DNA of 64,000 bases from RPQJ01 sp963754535 (GTDB lineage: Bacteria; Pseudomonadota; Gammaproteobacteria; Steroidobacterales; Steroidobacteraceae): assembly GCA_963754535.1 (NCBI GenBank), contig CAVWGG010000009.1, positions 73,178 through 137,177 on the forward strand, given 5' to 3'. The position numbers and the translations under genes are program-made. Of this stretch, positions 50,663 to 61,404 are shown in pieces. The first letter of the stretch is position 1. The number at the start of each line of letters is the position of its first letter. The notes below the pieces were generated by a model. The model searched no databases and was not told the DNA's origin. It worked only from the letters and a program-made list of their open reading frames with translations.

Positions 50663-52522
50663 ATGCTCAGGCCGATATTCAGCAGATGGCTGGCAGTGCT
50701 CGTTCTGGCGCTCGCTGCGACGACCGCGGTCGCGGCCGACCGGATCGAACGGGTCGAGCCGTCGTCATGGTGGGTCGGCATGAAGGACGACCGCCTGCAG
50801 CTGCTGGTGCATGGCGACCGCGTCGCCGACTTCGCGCCCCGGCTGGCCTATCCAGGTGTCTCGATCACCGGCGTGGAACGCGTCGAGAACCCCAACTACC
50901 TGTTCGTGAACCTGCGCATTGCGCCTGACACGAAGCCGGGTTCGTTCCGCATCGACTTCCTCAAGGGTCGCTCCAAGGCGGCGAGCCGGACGTACGTGCT
51001 GAACGCACGCGAGCCCGGCTCCGTCGATCGCGTGGGCTTCGGACCCCAGGACACGATCTACCTCGTCACTCCCGATCGCTTTGCCAACGGCGACCCGACC
51101 AACGACACGGTCAAGGGCATGCCGGACGGACTCGACCGGTCGAAGCCGCTGGGCCGACACGGCGGCGACCTCAAGGGCATTTCGAACAGTCTCGATTACC
51201 TGGCGGGCATGGGTTACACGCAGCTTTGGCTGAACCCGGTGCTGGAGAACAACCAGCCCGAGGTCACGTACCACGGCTATGCGATCACTGATTTCTACAA
51301 GGTGGACCCGCGTTTCGGCACCAACGAGGACTACCGCCGTCTCGCGGCCGATGCGCGCAAGCGCGGCATCGGGCTGGTCATGGACATGGTGCTGAACCAC
51401 TGCGGCTCCGCGCACTGGTGGATGAGCGACCTGCCGGGCAAGGACTGGTTCAATCACGACAGTACATTCTCGCCGACCAGCCACGTGCGCGAGACGCTGC
51501 AGGACATCCACGCCGCGGAAGTGGATCGCCGCACGTTCTCGGACGGCTGGTTCGTGGCGGCGATGCCGGACATGAACCAGCGCAACCCGCACCTGGCGAC
51601 ATACCTGATCCAGAACAGCCTCTGGTGGGTCGAGTACGCCGGACTCTCGGGAATTCGCGTCGACACGTATTCGTACTCGGACCGCGCCTTCCTCACGGAA
51701 TGGTCGCGCCGCGTGACGCAGGAATATCCGAAGCTCAACATCGTCGGCGAAGAATGGAGCTCGAACCCGTTCACGGTCGCCTACTGGCAACGCGGTCGCA
51801 ACCCGCCGGACGGCTACGTTTCCTATTTGCCGAGCCTGTTCGACTTCCCGCTGCAGGAAGCGGTCGCGATGGGGCTCAAGGAACCCGAAGGCTGGGGCAC
51901 GGGCCTGCGCCGCATCTACAAGGTGCTCGCGCAGGACAGCATCTATGCCGATCCTTACAACCTCGTCGTCTTCCACGACAACCACGACATGAGCCGGATG
52001 CTCACCGCGCTGGGGGAGCGGCACGATCTCGACCGCATGGCGCTCGCGTTCGTGCTGACGACGCGCGGCATTCCGCAGCTTTTCTATGGCACCGAAGTGC
52101 AGATGAGCAACAAGGGCACCGAAGACCACGGCGTCATCCGCAGCGACTTTCCCGGCGGCTGGCCCGGCGACGCCAAGAGCGCGTTCACCGGCCAGGGTCT
52201 CAGCGACGATGAGCGTGCGATGCAGGAATACACGCGGAAGCTCCTGCACTGGCGGCGCACCGCGCCGGCCATCCGCGACGGCAAGCTCACGCAGTACGTC
52301 CCGACCGACGGCACCTACGTGTACTTCCGCCGCAACCCCGCGCAGACGATCATGGTGATCCTGAACAACGGCGACGAAGCACGCACCGTCGACACGAAAC
52401 GTTTCGAGGAAGCAATAGGCGCCGCGACGACGGGCAAGGACGTGCTGTCTGGGCAGTCACACGAACTGGCCAAGGGTGTGGCCGTGCCGGCGCGCAGCGC
52501 GACCATCCTCGAGCTCCACTGA
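50663..52522 (+). CDS. SusA-like GH13 neopullulanase/cyclomaltodextrinase
   Basis: A 619-residue GH13 enzyme. A signal peptide (RWLAVLVLALAATTAVAA) precedes an N-terminal starch-binding-like beta domain (WWVGMKDDRLQLLVHGDRV), typical of the SusA/neopullulanase branch. The barrel has DMVLNHCGSAHWWM, the nucleophile in GIRVDTYSYSD, the acid in IVGEEWSSNP and VFHDNHDMSRM. It would cut alpha-glucans or cyclodextrins in the periplasm or on the surface. GGAG lies eight bases before the ATG. It is followed after 9 bases by an esterase gene. Confidence 0.93.
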   Translation: MLRPIFSRWLAVLVLALAATTAVAADRIERVEPSSWWVGMKDDRLQLLVHGDRVADFAPRLAYPGVSITGVERVENPNYLFVNLRIAPDTKPGSFRIDFLKGRSKAASRTYVLNAREPGSVDRVGFGPQDTIYLVTPDRFANGDPTNDTVKGMPDGLDRSKPLGRHGGDLKGISNSLDYLAGMGYTQLWLNPVLENNQPEVTYHGYAITDFYKVDPRFGTNEDYRRLAADARKRGIGLVMDMVLNHCGSAHWWMSDLPGKDWFNHDSTFSPTSHVRETLQDIHAAEVDRRTFSDGWFVAAMPDMNQRNPHLATYLIQNSLWWVEYAGLSGIRVDTYSYSDRAFLTEWSRRVTQEYPKLNIVGEEWSSNPFTVAYWQRGRNPPDGYVSYLPSLFDFPLQEAVAMGLKEPEGWGTGLRRIYKVLAQDSIYADPYNLVVFHDNHDMSRMLTALGERHDLDRMALAFVLTTRGIPQLFYGTEVQMSNKGTEDHGVIRSDFPGGWPGDAKSAFTGQGLSDDERAMQEYTRKLLHWRRTAPAIRDGKLTQYVPTDGTYVYFRRNPAQTIMVILNNGDEARTVDTKRFEEAIGAATTGKDVLSGQSHELAKGVAVPARSATILELH

Positions 52523-52531
52523 GGTGACTCC

Positions 52532-53455
52532 ATGCCGACTGCCACGAATGTTGTCCTGCTGTTCCTGCTCGGCCTGAGCACCGTGGCCGCCGCGGACGCT
52601 GCAACGGGCGCACCAGCGCCCGCTCCGGTACCGGTCACGGGACCCGGCGTCACCGGCACGGTCGTGCGTTACGCGGACATGCCGTCGGCCCACGTCGCCA
52701 AGCGCAACGTGGACGTCTGGCTGCCACCGAGCTACGGCAAGGATCCTGCAAAGCGCTACCCCGTGCTGTACATGCACGACGGCCAGAACCTGTTCGATCC
52801 GGCCACGTCCTACGGCAACGTCGACTGGGCCGTCGACGAGGTGATGACGGACCTGATTACGAAAGGCGCCGTGCGCGAAGCGATCGTCGTCGGCGTCTGG
52901 AACACGCCGAAGCGTCGCGACGAGTACATGCCGCAGCGGCCCGTGCACGGCAAGATCAAGTTCAACGTGCCGGGCGCGGAGGATCTCGACGCGGCGGACA
53001 TCATCTCGGACCGCTACCTCGAGTTCCTGGTCAAGGAACTGAAGCCGTTCATCGATGCCATGTACCGCACGCTGCCCGGTCGCGCCGACACCGTCGTGAT
53101 GGGCTCGAGCATGGGTGGCCTGATCTCGCAGTACGCGATGAGCCAGTACCCGGACGTCTTCGGCGGCGCCGGGTGCGTTTCGACACATTGGCCGGCCGGC
53201 AACGGCATCGCCATCGACGACTTCGCCGCGCACCTGCCCGACCCGGCCACGCACAAGTACTGGTTCGACTACGGCACGACCACGCTCGACGCCCTGTACG
53301 AGCCGTACCAGCAGCGGGCGGACGCGATCCTGCGCCAGGCAGGCTACGTCGAAGGCCAGAACTGGGTCACGCGCAAGTTCGAAGGTGCCGAGCACTCCGA
53401 GAAGGCCTGGCGCCTGCGTGTCGACCAGCCGCTCGTGTTCCTGCTGGGCCGCTGA
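52532..53455 (+). CDS. exported alpha/beta-hydrolase esterase (EstD/YbbA-like)
   Basis: A 307-residue protein with a signal peptide (NVVLLFLLGLSTVAAADA) and a putative-esterase domain: RNVDVWLPPSYGKDPAKRYP, VLYMHDGQNLFDP, nucleophile VVMGSSMGGLISQYAMSQYP and a catalytic-His region EGAEHSEKAWRLRV. It resembles enterochelin esterase-like and carbohydrate-linked esterases. It probably forms an operon with the GH13, 9 bases upstream, so it may remove acyl groups from a glycan (inference). Confidence 0.88.
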   Translation: MPTATNVVLLFLLGLSTVAAADAATGAPAPAPVPVTGPGVTGTVVRYADMPSAHVAKRNVDVWLPPSYGKDPAKRYPVLYMHDGQNLFDPATSYGNVDWAVDEVMTDLITKGAVREAIVVGVWNTPKRRDEYMPQRPVHGKIKFNVPGAEDLDAADIISDRYLEFLVKELKPFIDAMYRTLPGRADTVVMGSSMGGLISQYAMSQYPDVFGGAGCVSTHWPAGNGIAIDDFAAHLPDPATHKYWFDYGTTTLDALYEPYQQRADAILRQAGYVEGQNWVTRKFEGAEHSEKAWRLRVDQPLVFLLGR

Positions 53456-53459
53456 AGCC

Positions 53460-53479
53460 GTGCCGCGCCGATGCGGCAC
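53460..53479. terminator. hairpin between convergent genes
   Basis: Perfect 7-bp arms GTGCCGC and GCGGCAC with a six-base loop lie between the ends of the esterase and GH92 genes. It lacks a T-tract. A bidirectional terminator role is possible. Confidence 0.5.
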
Positions 53480-53495
53480 GCCCGTCAGGTAAGGT

Positions 53496-55687
53496 TCAGT
53501 CCGGGCCGAGACGCAGCGTCCCGCCGGCCACGAGCGCTGCGTGCGGCATCGCAGTGCGCGGCACCGGCTTGCCATTCAGCATTGCGCCGCCGGTGCTCGC
53601 GCGCTCGATGAACAAAGTGCGCCCGGCGGCGAAGTGGAGCCTGGCACTCGGCACGAGAGGCACCCCCGCCACGTACGTGCCACTGGCCGGCTGCACCGGA
53701 TAGAAACCCAGCGTCGCGAAGACGAGCCACGCGCTCATCTGGCCGCAGTCGTCGTTGCCGATGATGCCATCCGGACGATCGGTGTAGAACTCGCGCGCGA
53801 TGCGTTCGACCAGGCGCTCGCCCTTGCCGGGCGCATCCGTGTACGAGTACAGCCAGGCGATGTGGTGACTCGGCTCGTTGCCGTGCGCGTACTGGCCGAT
53901 CATCGCTTCCTGGCCGAGGTGCTTGTCGGGGTTCGGCAGCGGCAACGAGAAGAACGTGTCGAGCCATTCTTCCAGGCCCTGCGGGCCTCCGAGCACGTCG
54001 CGAAATCCGAGCGGATCGTGCAGCGCAGGTGTCGCCGTGTACTGCCAGGCATTGGCTTCCGTGTAGTCACCGGGATTGTTCAACGGCGACGTCGGGCGCA
54101 GCGGGTCAAACGGTTCACGCCAGCGGCCCTGCGAGTCCTTGCCACGCACGACGCGCGTTGACGGGTCGAAGAGCAGCTTCCAGCCATCGGCGCGCCGCGA
54201 GAACGACTCGGCGGTCGCCGTATCGCCGACTGCACGGGCGATACGCGCCACCGCGTCGTCGCCGTAACCGTACTCCATCGTCTTCGACACGGCCTCACCG
54301 CCCTCGAGGTCGAACGGCAGGTAGCCGTAACGCACGTAAGGCTTCCACGAACTCTGCGCCCAGGCCGGCACGCCAGGCCGCTCCTGCGTCGAGGACTCCA
54401 CCATCGCGCGCAAGGCCTCGTTGCGATCGAAGCCACCGAAGCCTTTGGTGACGGCATCTGCAATCACGGGCAGGGCCGGGTTGCCGATCATCGTGTGGGT
54501 TTCGCGACCCCAGGCCGTCCAGAGCGGCAGGTACCCCTGCTGCCGGTGATGCGCAAGCATCGTCGTGACGAATCCCGTAACCCGCTCGGGATAGACCAGC
54601 GTATAGAGCGGATGCACCGCACGGAACGTATCCCACAGGCTGAACGTGCTGTCGTAGCGCCCGCCCGGGGCCTGGATCACTTCGCCTCGCGGACCACGCA
54701 CGCGGCCGTCGACGTCGGCGATGTCGCTCGGGTGCAGCAGGGTGCGATACAGCGCCGAATAGAAGATTCGCCTGGTGCGCGCGTCGGCTTCGATCTCGAT
54801 CCGGCCGAGCAGTGAATTCCAGGCCGAGTCCGCCTGGGCTCGTGCCGTGTCGAAAGCGAGCCCGTCGGCAGTCGCGAGATTGCGGCGAGCGCCGGCCACG
54901 TCGACGGTGGAGAGCGCCACGCGCGCTTCCAGCATGCGCCGACCACCCAGGTCGAACTCGAGCAGGTAGCGTGGCGCCAGTTCGCCGGGCTGCGGCGGCA
55001 ACTGCTGCTGCGCAACGATCGGTCGATCGAAGCGCACGACGAAGGAGGCCTCGCGATCCGTCCAGCCGCGCGTGTGGACGGTGCCGCTGACTTCACCCGC
55101 TTGCGCATCGACGTTCGACTGCGCGCTCTTCACGCGCGGTCCATCGCCGTAGAGCAGGCCGTGCTGCAGGTCGAGCAGCACCTGCGCGCGGCCGTCGTCG
55201 CTGAACGTGTAACGGTGGAAGGCAACCCGCGACGTCGCAGTGAGTTCGACCGTCACTCCGTGCCCGGGAAGCTTCACGGTGTAGTAGCCCGGATGCGCTG
55301 CCTCTGACGACTTGTCGTACTTGCCGGCGAAGTCGGTGGTGCCCGCGGACCAGCGTACGCCAGCCGCCGGCTGCAGCAGTACGTCGCCAAGCTCCGGAAT
55401 GCCGGCACCACTGATGTGCGTGTTGGAGAAGCCGAGCATCGTCGACGTTCGGTACTGGTAGCCACTGGTGTAGCTCCAGCCCGTCGTGGCCATGTCCGGA
55501 CCGGCGCGACCATGCCCCAGGGCATCGACGCGCCCGGCATGACGTGACCGGTACCGTCGGTGCCGATGAACGGGTCGACATAGCGCGTCAGCGACTCTGC
55601 ATCAGCAGTACCCAGTGAGCAGGCGGCGAGGATCATTGGCGCCACGAAGCATCGCCATGTTCGCTGGGCGTGTTGAACCGCGGTCAT
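53496..55687 (-). pseudogene. GH92 alpha-mannosidase, one frameshift
   Basis: About 730 residues once a frameshift is corrected. The N-terminal part is a lipoprotein-type signal (FVAPMILAACS) and then VDPFIGTDGTGHVMPGASMP. At about 55508 one base appears missing where a GGT codon is expected, and the frame continues with MATTGWSYTSGYQYRTSTML. Family motifs in the C-terminal half are GQYAHGNEPSHHIAWLY and IIGNDDCGQMSAWLVFATLG. Predicted to trim alpha-linked mannose from glycans. Everything else is intact, so this may be a sequence error rather than a real lesion. Its start overlaps the GH127-like gene stop (ATGA). Confidence 0.87.
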
Positions 55688-57683
55688 GCCTCGTCCTCCC
55701 GTCGGGCTGGGTGGGCACGGAAATCTGCTCGTCGCAGGGGCGCACAACCGAGCGGGACCAGCGTGATGCCACTACTGCGCAGGCGCAATGGCGGATCGTG
55801 CCAGGGACGATCGGGTTCGGTCGTCGGCGCGTGGTCGGCGGCGAAGCCCAGGTCCGGGCGCGAGGTATCGATGATCGGCAGGGTCTCAACCGACGCTTGG
55901 TCAGCGGCCAGCAGTTCGGAGTCTGGCCACTCTGCGCGCGCAGGAACGGGTAGTACGCGTACCCGATGCGGGATCGCCTGCACGAACTGCAGGGGACCGC
56001 GCAGCACGCCAAACTCGCCAGACGGGTACGGCTCGGCGCGCACGGGCACTTCGAATCGCAGCGTGAAGGTAGTGCGCCCGAGCCAATGACGGTCGATGAC
56101 GATCCAGCCGTCGTGCTCGACGCCCTCGATGCCGTGAAGTCCGCAGGCACTCGCCCAGGCCGGCCGGCGCAGCCACAGGCTCCATCGCGTAGGTGCCGCA
56201 GTCTCAACCGTGAATCGCACCTCGTCCTCGAACGGATAGGCCGTCTCCTGGATTACGAGCACAGCGATGCCGTCAATGACAGTGCGCAGTTCGCTGGGTC
56301 CGTACGCAAGCGCCGCAAGGCCGGGTGCGTCGGTGCGACCCAGCCACATCGAGGACACGTAGTGCGGCAGCAGGCGCGTGGAGTTCGGGTTGCAGCAACA
56401 CGCGATGTCGTCATGCGTCGGCGAAAGCTTGTAGCGTCCATGCTTGCCATTCAGCAGGGAGTAGCTGTCAGGCCGGTGTGCCGTCGCCTCGAGGCGTGTG
56501 TCGGAGCAAAGATAGCCGAGCGCCCTGCCATCCGCGGCACGCGCACCCTGCGCGGCGTTGAACGTGACGCGCTCCAGCCAGTCGCCTAGCGTTGGATCCA
56601 CCAGGACTTGCGCGCTACGACCGAGTCCGAAGACCAGTTCGGTGAGCGCGCAATACTCGTAGCCCGCCTGCGGATGCGGTAGTCCGTGCATGCTCTCGTC
56701 GCCGATGACGGCGCCGCTCGGCGTCGTGCTCAGGCGCAGTTTGTGCAGGGCCGATTGCAACCGTGATTCGTCCCGGCTGCCGAACGCCACCGCCCGCAAA
56801 TGCTCGACGGTGTGAACGGCGTGGCCATGCAGGCCTCGCATCGGGTCGGCGAGGTTGGTCGCGGCAAAGTCATCGTTTGGAAACGGCAGGGGCCATGGTC
56901 GAATTCGCGGAGAAGACTCACGGCGGCCGCTGCATAGCGTCCATCACCGGTAACCTCGTGCAACGCCTGCAGCGCATCGACGTAGCACAGGCCGTGCGTG
57001 ACGCCGGTGCGGTCGTCCGTGGTCGACTTGCTTCCGAAGGGCGACTTCCGGCGGTCGTATTGCTCGAGCGTGAGGTCGACGGCTCGGCGGGCGGCATCGA
57101 GACTGGCTGCGTCGCCGGTCAACTCGTGGTGCGCCAGCAGAACCAGCACCGCGCGCGACTGCGCCCAGAGTTCACCGTTCTCGACATCGCCGGTCCGGTA
57201 GCGCACTGCGACGGCGTGGATACCGAGGTAGCCGTCGGCGTCCTGTGTCGCACGCAACGCGCGAACCAGCGCATCGGCGCGCTCCTGGTGCCATGGCACG
57301 TCGGCGAGATGGGCCAGCAGCGTGTAGCCCCAGAGCCAGTTGCCGCGCGATTCTGCGTCCCACCAGGCGAGCTGGCCGTTCGCAGCATTGAGCCGGTGTG
57401 CGAACAAGTCGTTGGCGACATGCGGGCTCAAGGTGTCGAGCCGGCCGGCAAACCCGTGATCCAGGTCCTGCTGCATCTGCGCCAGCATCCAGCCGCGTGG
57501 ACGCACCGAACCGAGTGGCAGGCGGTCCAGCCTATCTGGCAGCCGGCACGAACGGGTTCGAGGACGTCTGCGGGCGCGGCCTGCGTCTCGTCCAGGCGGT
57601 GGCTGCACGTCCACACCGGCCGCGACCATTGGCGCACCAGCGACGGAGGCAGCAGCGGCCAGCACGAAATCCCTGCGCGTCAT
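55684..57683 (-). pseudogene. GH127-like (DUF1680) glycosidase, one frameshift
   Basis: About 665 residues after correction. A twin-arginine signal (MTRRDFVLAAAASVAGAP) starts the protein. The alpha-toroid part has DRLPLGSVRPRGWMLAQMQQ, WLWGYTLLAHLADVPWHQER and DDRTGVTHGLCYVDALQAL. Near 56893 one base appears missing, after which the frame resumes with PFPNDDFAATNLADPMRGLH and GHAVHTVEHLRAV. The Cys-rich active-site motif DDIACCCNPNSTR is present. The family includes beta-L-arabinofuranosidases. The start at 57683 is preferred for its Tat motif over a GTG three codons earlier. Confidence 0.83.
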
Positions 57684-57729
57684 TGCTGTCACCTTTTGTG
57701 CGCCACTGACCTGCGAGCGAATACAGGGC

Positions 57730-58540
57730 TCATGGGAGCGGCCAGATCACCGGGTTCTTGTGGGTGTCGATGACGGCGCCAGGAACGGCGCCGGGACACC
57801 ACTGCTCGTGGTCGTTGACCTGCGCGGAATTGAGCGCGGGCGCGAGTCGCATCGCCGCATCCATGTAAATGACCGTCATGACGGAGCGCGGACGGTTCGA
57901 CGTGTTGGCGCCCGCCTTGTGAAACGTCCAACCAAGGTGAAAGCTGACTTCGCCGAGGTCGAAACCGCCACTCCACGTACTCGAAGTCGTTGCGTGCCAT
58001 GTTGGCGCTGATCGCGGCCTCGCTCGCGTCGGAAATGCCGAGTTCACGACCGAACTCGACCGACTGGCTGCCTGCGAAGAAGCCGAGTGGACCCATCTCC
58101 GGCGGCACCGCCTGCAGCGGAATCCACGCCGTGACCGTACGGTCGCTCGCGAGCGGCCAGTAATACTGGTCGGCGTGCGCCGGCGTGATGCCACCGCCGG
58201 GTTCCTTGTACAGGCTCTGGTCGTGGTACAGGCGCACGCCCGTCACTTCCAGCAACTCGGCCGCGATGCGCGCAAGCCGCTGGCCCATGACGAAGCGGCC
58301 GACCAGCGGACTGCGTTCCCACAGGTTCATCACCTGCAGGAATGCCTTGTCGTAGGTCGAGCGCTGCTCGAGCGGCTTGTCCTGGGTATTGAGCGCGATT
58401 GTGAGGCGCGTGATTTCGCGCGCATAGAATTCGAGCGTCGCGCGCGACAACACGTCACGCAGCTTGATAAACCCGTTCTGGCGGAAGGAAGCAACCTGGT
58501 CCGCCGTCAACGGGTAGTGACTGTCGATGTCGATGGTCAT
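57730..58540 (-). pseudogene. phytanoyl-CoA dioxygenase-family protein, one frameshift
   Basis: About 269 residues after correction. The Fe(II)/2-oxoglutarate oxygenase begins YPLTADQVASFRQNGFIKLR and has the metal motif HAD in GITPAHADQYYWPL. Near 57963 a base appears missing, and the frame continues with GGFDLGEVSFHLGWTFHKAG, including a likely distal metal His, and ends THKNPVIWPLP. It lies between a GH13 gene and a GH127-like gene on the same strand, so it may modify a sugar or its aglycone (inference). If the frameshift is real the protein lacks its C-terminal metal ligand. Confidence 0.8.
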
Positions 58541-58555
58541 CGTGATGGGCCTCGA

Positions 58556-60235
58556 TCAGGTAGCGAGCCTGAGGAAGACGGCGGAATGGGGCGGCAGGTC
58601 GACATGGGCGCCCTGCACTCGCGCCGACTGCAGTGCCAGGATTGCTTCGCGAGCGCCGTTCGGTGTGCTCACCTGTCGTGCAGTCGCACCGAGGTTGAAA
58701 GCCAGCCACAGGACGTCGTCATGGTGTCGGCGCCGCGTGATCAACAGCGATTCGTCCGCCTGCTCGACGTCGAAGCTGCCAAGTCGCAGCGCCGCATGCT
58801 GCCGGCGCAACGTAAACAGCGTGCGAGTGAATGCAAGTGTCGATGACGGATCCCGTTCCTGCCTGTCTACCGCGAGCAACCGATGTGCTGCGTCGAGAGG
58901 CAACCAGGGTCTGCCGCGTGTAAATCCGGCATTCGGCGCCGCGGCTTCCCAGGGCATCGGCGTTCGGCATCCATCACGGCCCTTGCTCTGGGGCCAGTGC
59001 GCCTTGCCGAACGGATCCTGCAGGTCGTCGAACGCGATCTCGCTTTGCGGCAGGCCGAGTTCTTCGCCCTGGTAGAGGAAGATCGTGCCGCGCAGCGCGG
59101 CGAGCAGGGCGAGGTGCAGGTGCGGCGTTGCGCCGGGGCCCGCTTGATCGGTGACCTTGGCGAGCGTCTCGGTGCCGCCGAACGCGAACGAACCTCCTCC
59201 ACCGGCGCCCCAACGCGAGGCCACGCGCGGCGCGTCGTGATTCGACAGTGCCCAGGAGGGCCAGGCGTATGCGCCGCCCGTCGTTTCCGCTTCCCAGGGT
59301 GCGAGGCACGTTGCGACGTAGGCAGGATCGTGCCGGTCGCCGAGCAACGCGAACGAGTACGCCGTATGCAACCGGCTCGCACCGAGTGTGTACTCGATCA
59401 TCCGGGGCAGGCTGTCCGCACCACCGATTTCACCGACGGCCATGCGACCCGGATAGCGATCGAGCAGCGCACGCAATCGCTCCAGGAACGGCAACGTCTC
59501 CGGTTGATTAGCGTTGTACTCGTGGCGCTGCATCAGCACCGGCGAGTCACCGGCTTCCCCCGGAGTCAGTGCCGGGTTGTCGCGGAGCGCGCGGTCATGG
59601 AAATACAGGTTGGCGGTGTCGAGGCGAAAGCCGTCCACGCCACGGTCGAGCCAGAATCGTGCAACGTCCAGGATCGCGCGTTGTACTGCCGGACAATGAA
59701 AATTCAGGTCCGGCATCTGCGGTAGAAAGTTGTGCAAGTGGTACTGGCGACGACGCGGCTCCCAGCGCCAGGCCGAGCCGCCCATCCAGCTCTGCCAGTT
59801 GTTGGGCGGAGAGCCGTCGGGCTTCGCGTCCGCCCATACGTACCAGTCCGCGCGCGGATTGTCGCGGCTCGCACGGCTTTCGCGGAACCATGGATGTTCC
59901 TCGGCCGTGTGCGACCACACCTGGTCGATGATCACCCTGAGATCGAGCTCATGTGCCTTCGCGATGACGGCATCGAATTGCGCGAGCGTGCCGAAGACCG
60001 GGTCGACGCCGATGTGGTCGCTCACGTCGTAACCGAAGTCACGCATCGGCGACGGGAAGAACGGCGACAGCCAGATGCCGTCGACACCGAGGCTCGCGAC
60101 GTATTCGAGACGCCGGAGAACGCCGGCAAGGTCGCCGACCCCGTCGTCATCGCTGTCCTGGAAGCTGCGCGGATAGATCTGGTACAGGGCGGCGCCGCGC
60201 CACCAGTCGGCGTGCTGCATGACCGGACTCTGCAT
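58556..60235 (-). CDS. GH13 alpha-glucosidase (oligo-1,6-glucosidase type)
   Basis: About 559 residues with no signal peptide, so cytoplasmic. The barrel has WWRGAALYQIYPRSFQDSD, VIIDQVWSHTAEEHPWF, the nucleophile in VDGFRLDTANLYFHD, the acid in MAVGEIGGADSLPRM and WALSNHDAPRVASR. The C-terminal region has YQGEELGLPQSEI. This is the GH13 subgroup that hydrolyses short alpha-glucosides. Three in-frame ATGs lie close together at 60250, 60235 and 60220. It begins a minus-strand operon with the PhyH, GH127-like and GH92 genes and is divergent from the AraC regulator. Confidence 0.92.
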   Translation of the reverse strand: MQSPVMQHADWWRGAALYQIYPRSFQDSDDDGVGDLAGVLRRLEYVASLGVDGIWLSPFFPSPMRDFGYDVSDHIGVDPVFGTLAQFDAVIAKAHELDLRVIIDQVWSHTAEEHPWFRESRASRDNPRADWYVWADAKPDGSPPNNWQSWMGGSAWRWEPRRRQYHLHNFLPQMPDLNFHCPAVQRAILDVARFWLDRGVDGFRLDTANLYFHDRALRDNPALTPGEAGDSPVLMQRHEYNANQPETLPFLERLRALLDRYPGRMAVGEIGGADSLPRMIEYTLGASRLHTAYSFALLGDRHDPAYVATCLAPWEAETTGGAYAWPSWALSNHDAPRVASRWGAGGGGSFAFGGTETLAKVTDQAGPGATPHLHLALLAALRGTIFLYQGEELGLPQSEIAFDDLQDPFGKAHWPQSKGRDGCRTPMPWEAAAPNAGFTRGRPWLPLDAAHRLLAVDRQERDPSSTLAFTRTLFTLRRQHAALRLGSFDVEQADESLLITRRRHHDDVLWLAFNLGATARQVSTPNGAREAILALQSARVQGAHVDLPPHSAVFLRLAT

Positions 60236-60336
60236 GATTGCCTGGATCAAGTATCAGCAGTCGCGCCGACGCGGTGTCTGCCGAGAAAGACCAAGACCGA
60301 CTGTTTTTTGACCGTCTCTTGCCCCAGAATGGATTC

Positions 60337-61191
60337 ATGCGGGTCAACGAGGAACAGGTCAGTCACCCGGATCGCGCGTTCCGCTTCCTGCGCTTCGAAA
60401 CCGACCGGTTTCGTGGCGACCGGCATCGCCACCGGCAGCTGGAACTCACCTGGATCGAAGCCGGCGTCGGCCTGCGCTTCGTCGGCGACGACGCGACGCC
60501 TTTTGCAGCCGGCGACCTGGTGCTGCTCGGCTCCAACGTCGCGCACTCGTGGGTGAGTTCGAAACGCCGCATCGCCATGAAGTCAGTCGCGACCGTCCTG
60601 CAGTTCGCGCCGGAGTTGCTGGCGCTGCCGCAGTTGCCTGAGCTTTCCGGTCTCGGCCCGCTGGCAGCGCGAGCCCAGCGCGGACTGGCCATCGAAGGCG
60701 CGAGCCGACAGGCAATCATCGACGTTCTCGTGCGTATGCGAGCGGCCGATCCCATTGCGCGACTCGCCGGCTGGATCGAAATCCTGGGCCTGCTCTGCCG
60801 TCACGAACGGGACTTCCGCACGCTGGCCAGCAGTGCACTGCGTGGCTCGCCTGCCGGCGCGAATGAGCTGCCGGAAACGCGCCGGATCGACCAGACCCTG
60901 GACTGGATTCACCGCCACCTGGCACGGGAGCTGCGTGTCGCAGACGCTGCCCGGATCGCGCACGTCACTCCGGCCGCTTTCAGCCGCTACTTTCACCGCG
61001 AGGCAGGCAAGACCTTCACGCGCTACGTCAATGACGTGCGGTGCAGTGAAGCCTGCCTGAAGCTGCGGCTGACCGACAGGCCTGTAGCCACGGTCGCACG
61101 CGAGTGCGGCTTCACCACGCTTTCGCATTTCAACCGGCAATTCCGGCTGCGTCACCGCGTAACGCCGCGCGAGTTTCGCGCGGAGGGTTGA
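60337..61191 (+). CDS. AraC-family transcriptional regulator
   Basis: A 284-residue regulator with a cupin-like N-terminal domain (HRHRQLELTWIEAGVGLRFV, FAAGDLVLLGSNVAHSW). The C-terminal pair of helix-turn-helix motifs has IHRHLARELRVADAARIAHV, TPAAFSRYFHREAGKTFTRY and VARECGFTTLSHFNRQFR. It is divergent from the GH13-PhyH-GH127-GH92 operon and upstream of an MFS transporter start. It therefore probably activates this cluster in response to a sugar (inference). Start 60337 gives the normal cupin N-terminus; a longer in-frame start overlaps the promoter. Confidence 0.9.
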   Translation: MRVNEEQVSHPDRAFRFLRFETDRFRGDRHRHRQLELTWIEAGVGLRFVGDDATPFAAGDLVLLGSNVAHSWVSSKRRIAMKSVATVLQFAPELLALPQLPELSGLGPLAARAQRGLAIEGASRQAIIDVLVRMRAADPIARLAGWIEILGLLCRHERDFRTLASSALRGSPAGANELPETRRIDQTLDWIHRHLARELRVADAARIAHVTPAAFSRYFHREAGKTFTRYVNDVRCSEACLKLRLTDRPVATVARECGFTTLSHFNRQFRLRHRVTPREFRAEG

Positions 61192-61284
61192 GCCCGGCGC
61201 GCCGACTGGCTCGATGCATTACACTGCCGTCGCGGCGTGACGAGCGGAGCCGCCGAATGTAGACAGTCCCCGGGGGAGAACACG

Positions 61285-61404
61285 ATGCTCGGCATGCAGC
61301 GCAAGCTGTCGACGCCTTTCCTTGTCCTGCTCACGCTGCCGGCCACCGCCATGGGTTTTGCCCTGTCGGTGCAGATCTCGGTGCTGAGCTGGATTCTCTC
61401 GACC
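61285..61404 (+). pseudogene. N-terminal fragment of an MFS sugar transporter, cut by the junction
   Basis: Forty residues, beginning MLGMQRKLSTPFLVLLTLPA and FALSVQISVLSWILST, are the first helix of an SLC45/maltose-type MFS sugar transporter, similar in style to the one at 43240-44745. A GGGGGAG sequence precedes the ATG. After the codon at about 61402 the reading frame changes to unrelated sequence, so the rest of the gene is missing here. Expected full length is about 450 to 500 residues. Confidence 0.75.
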
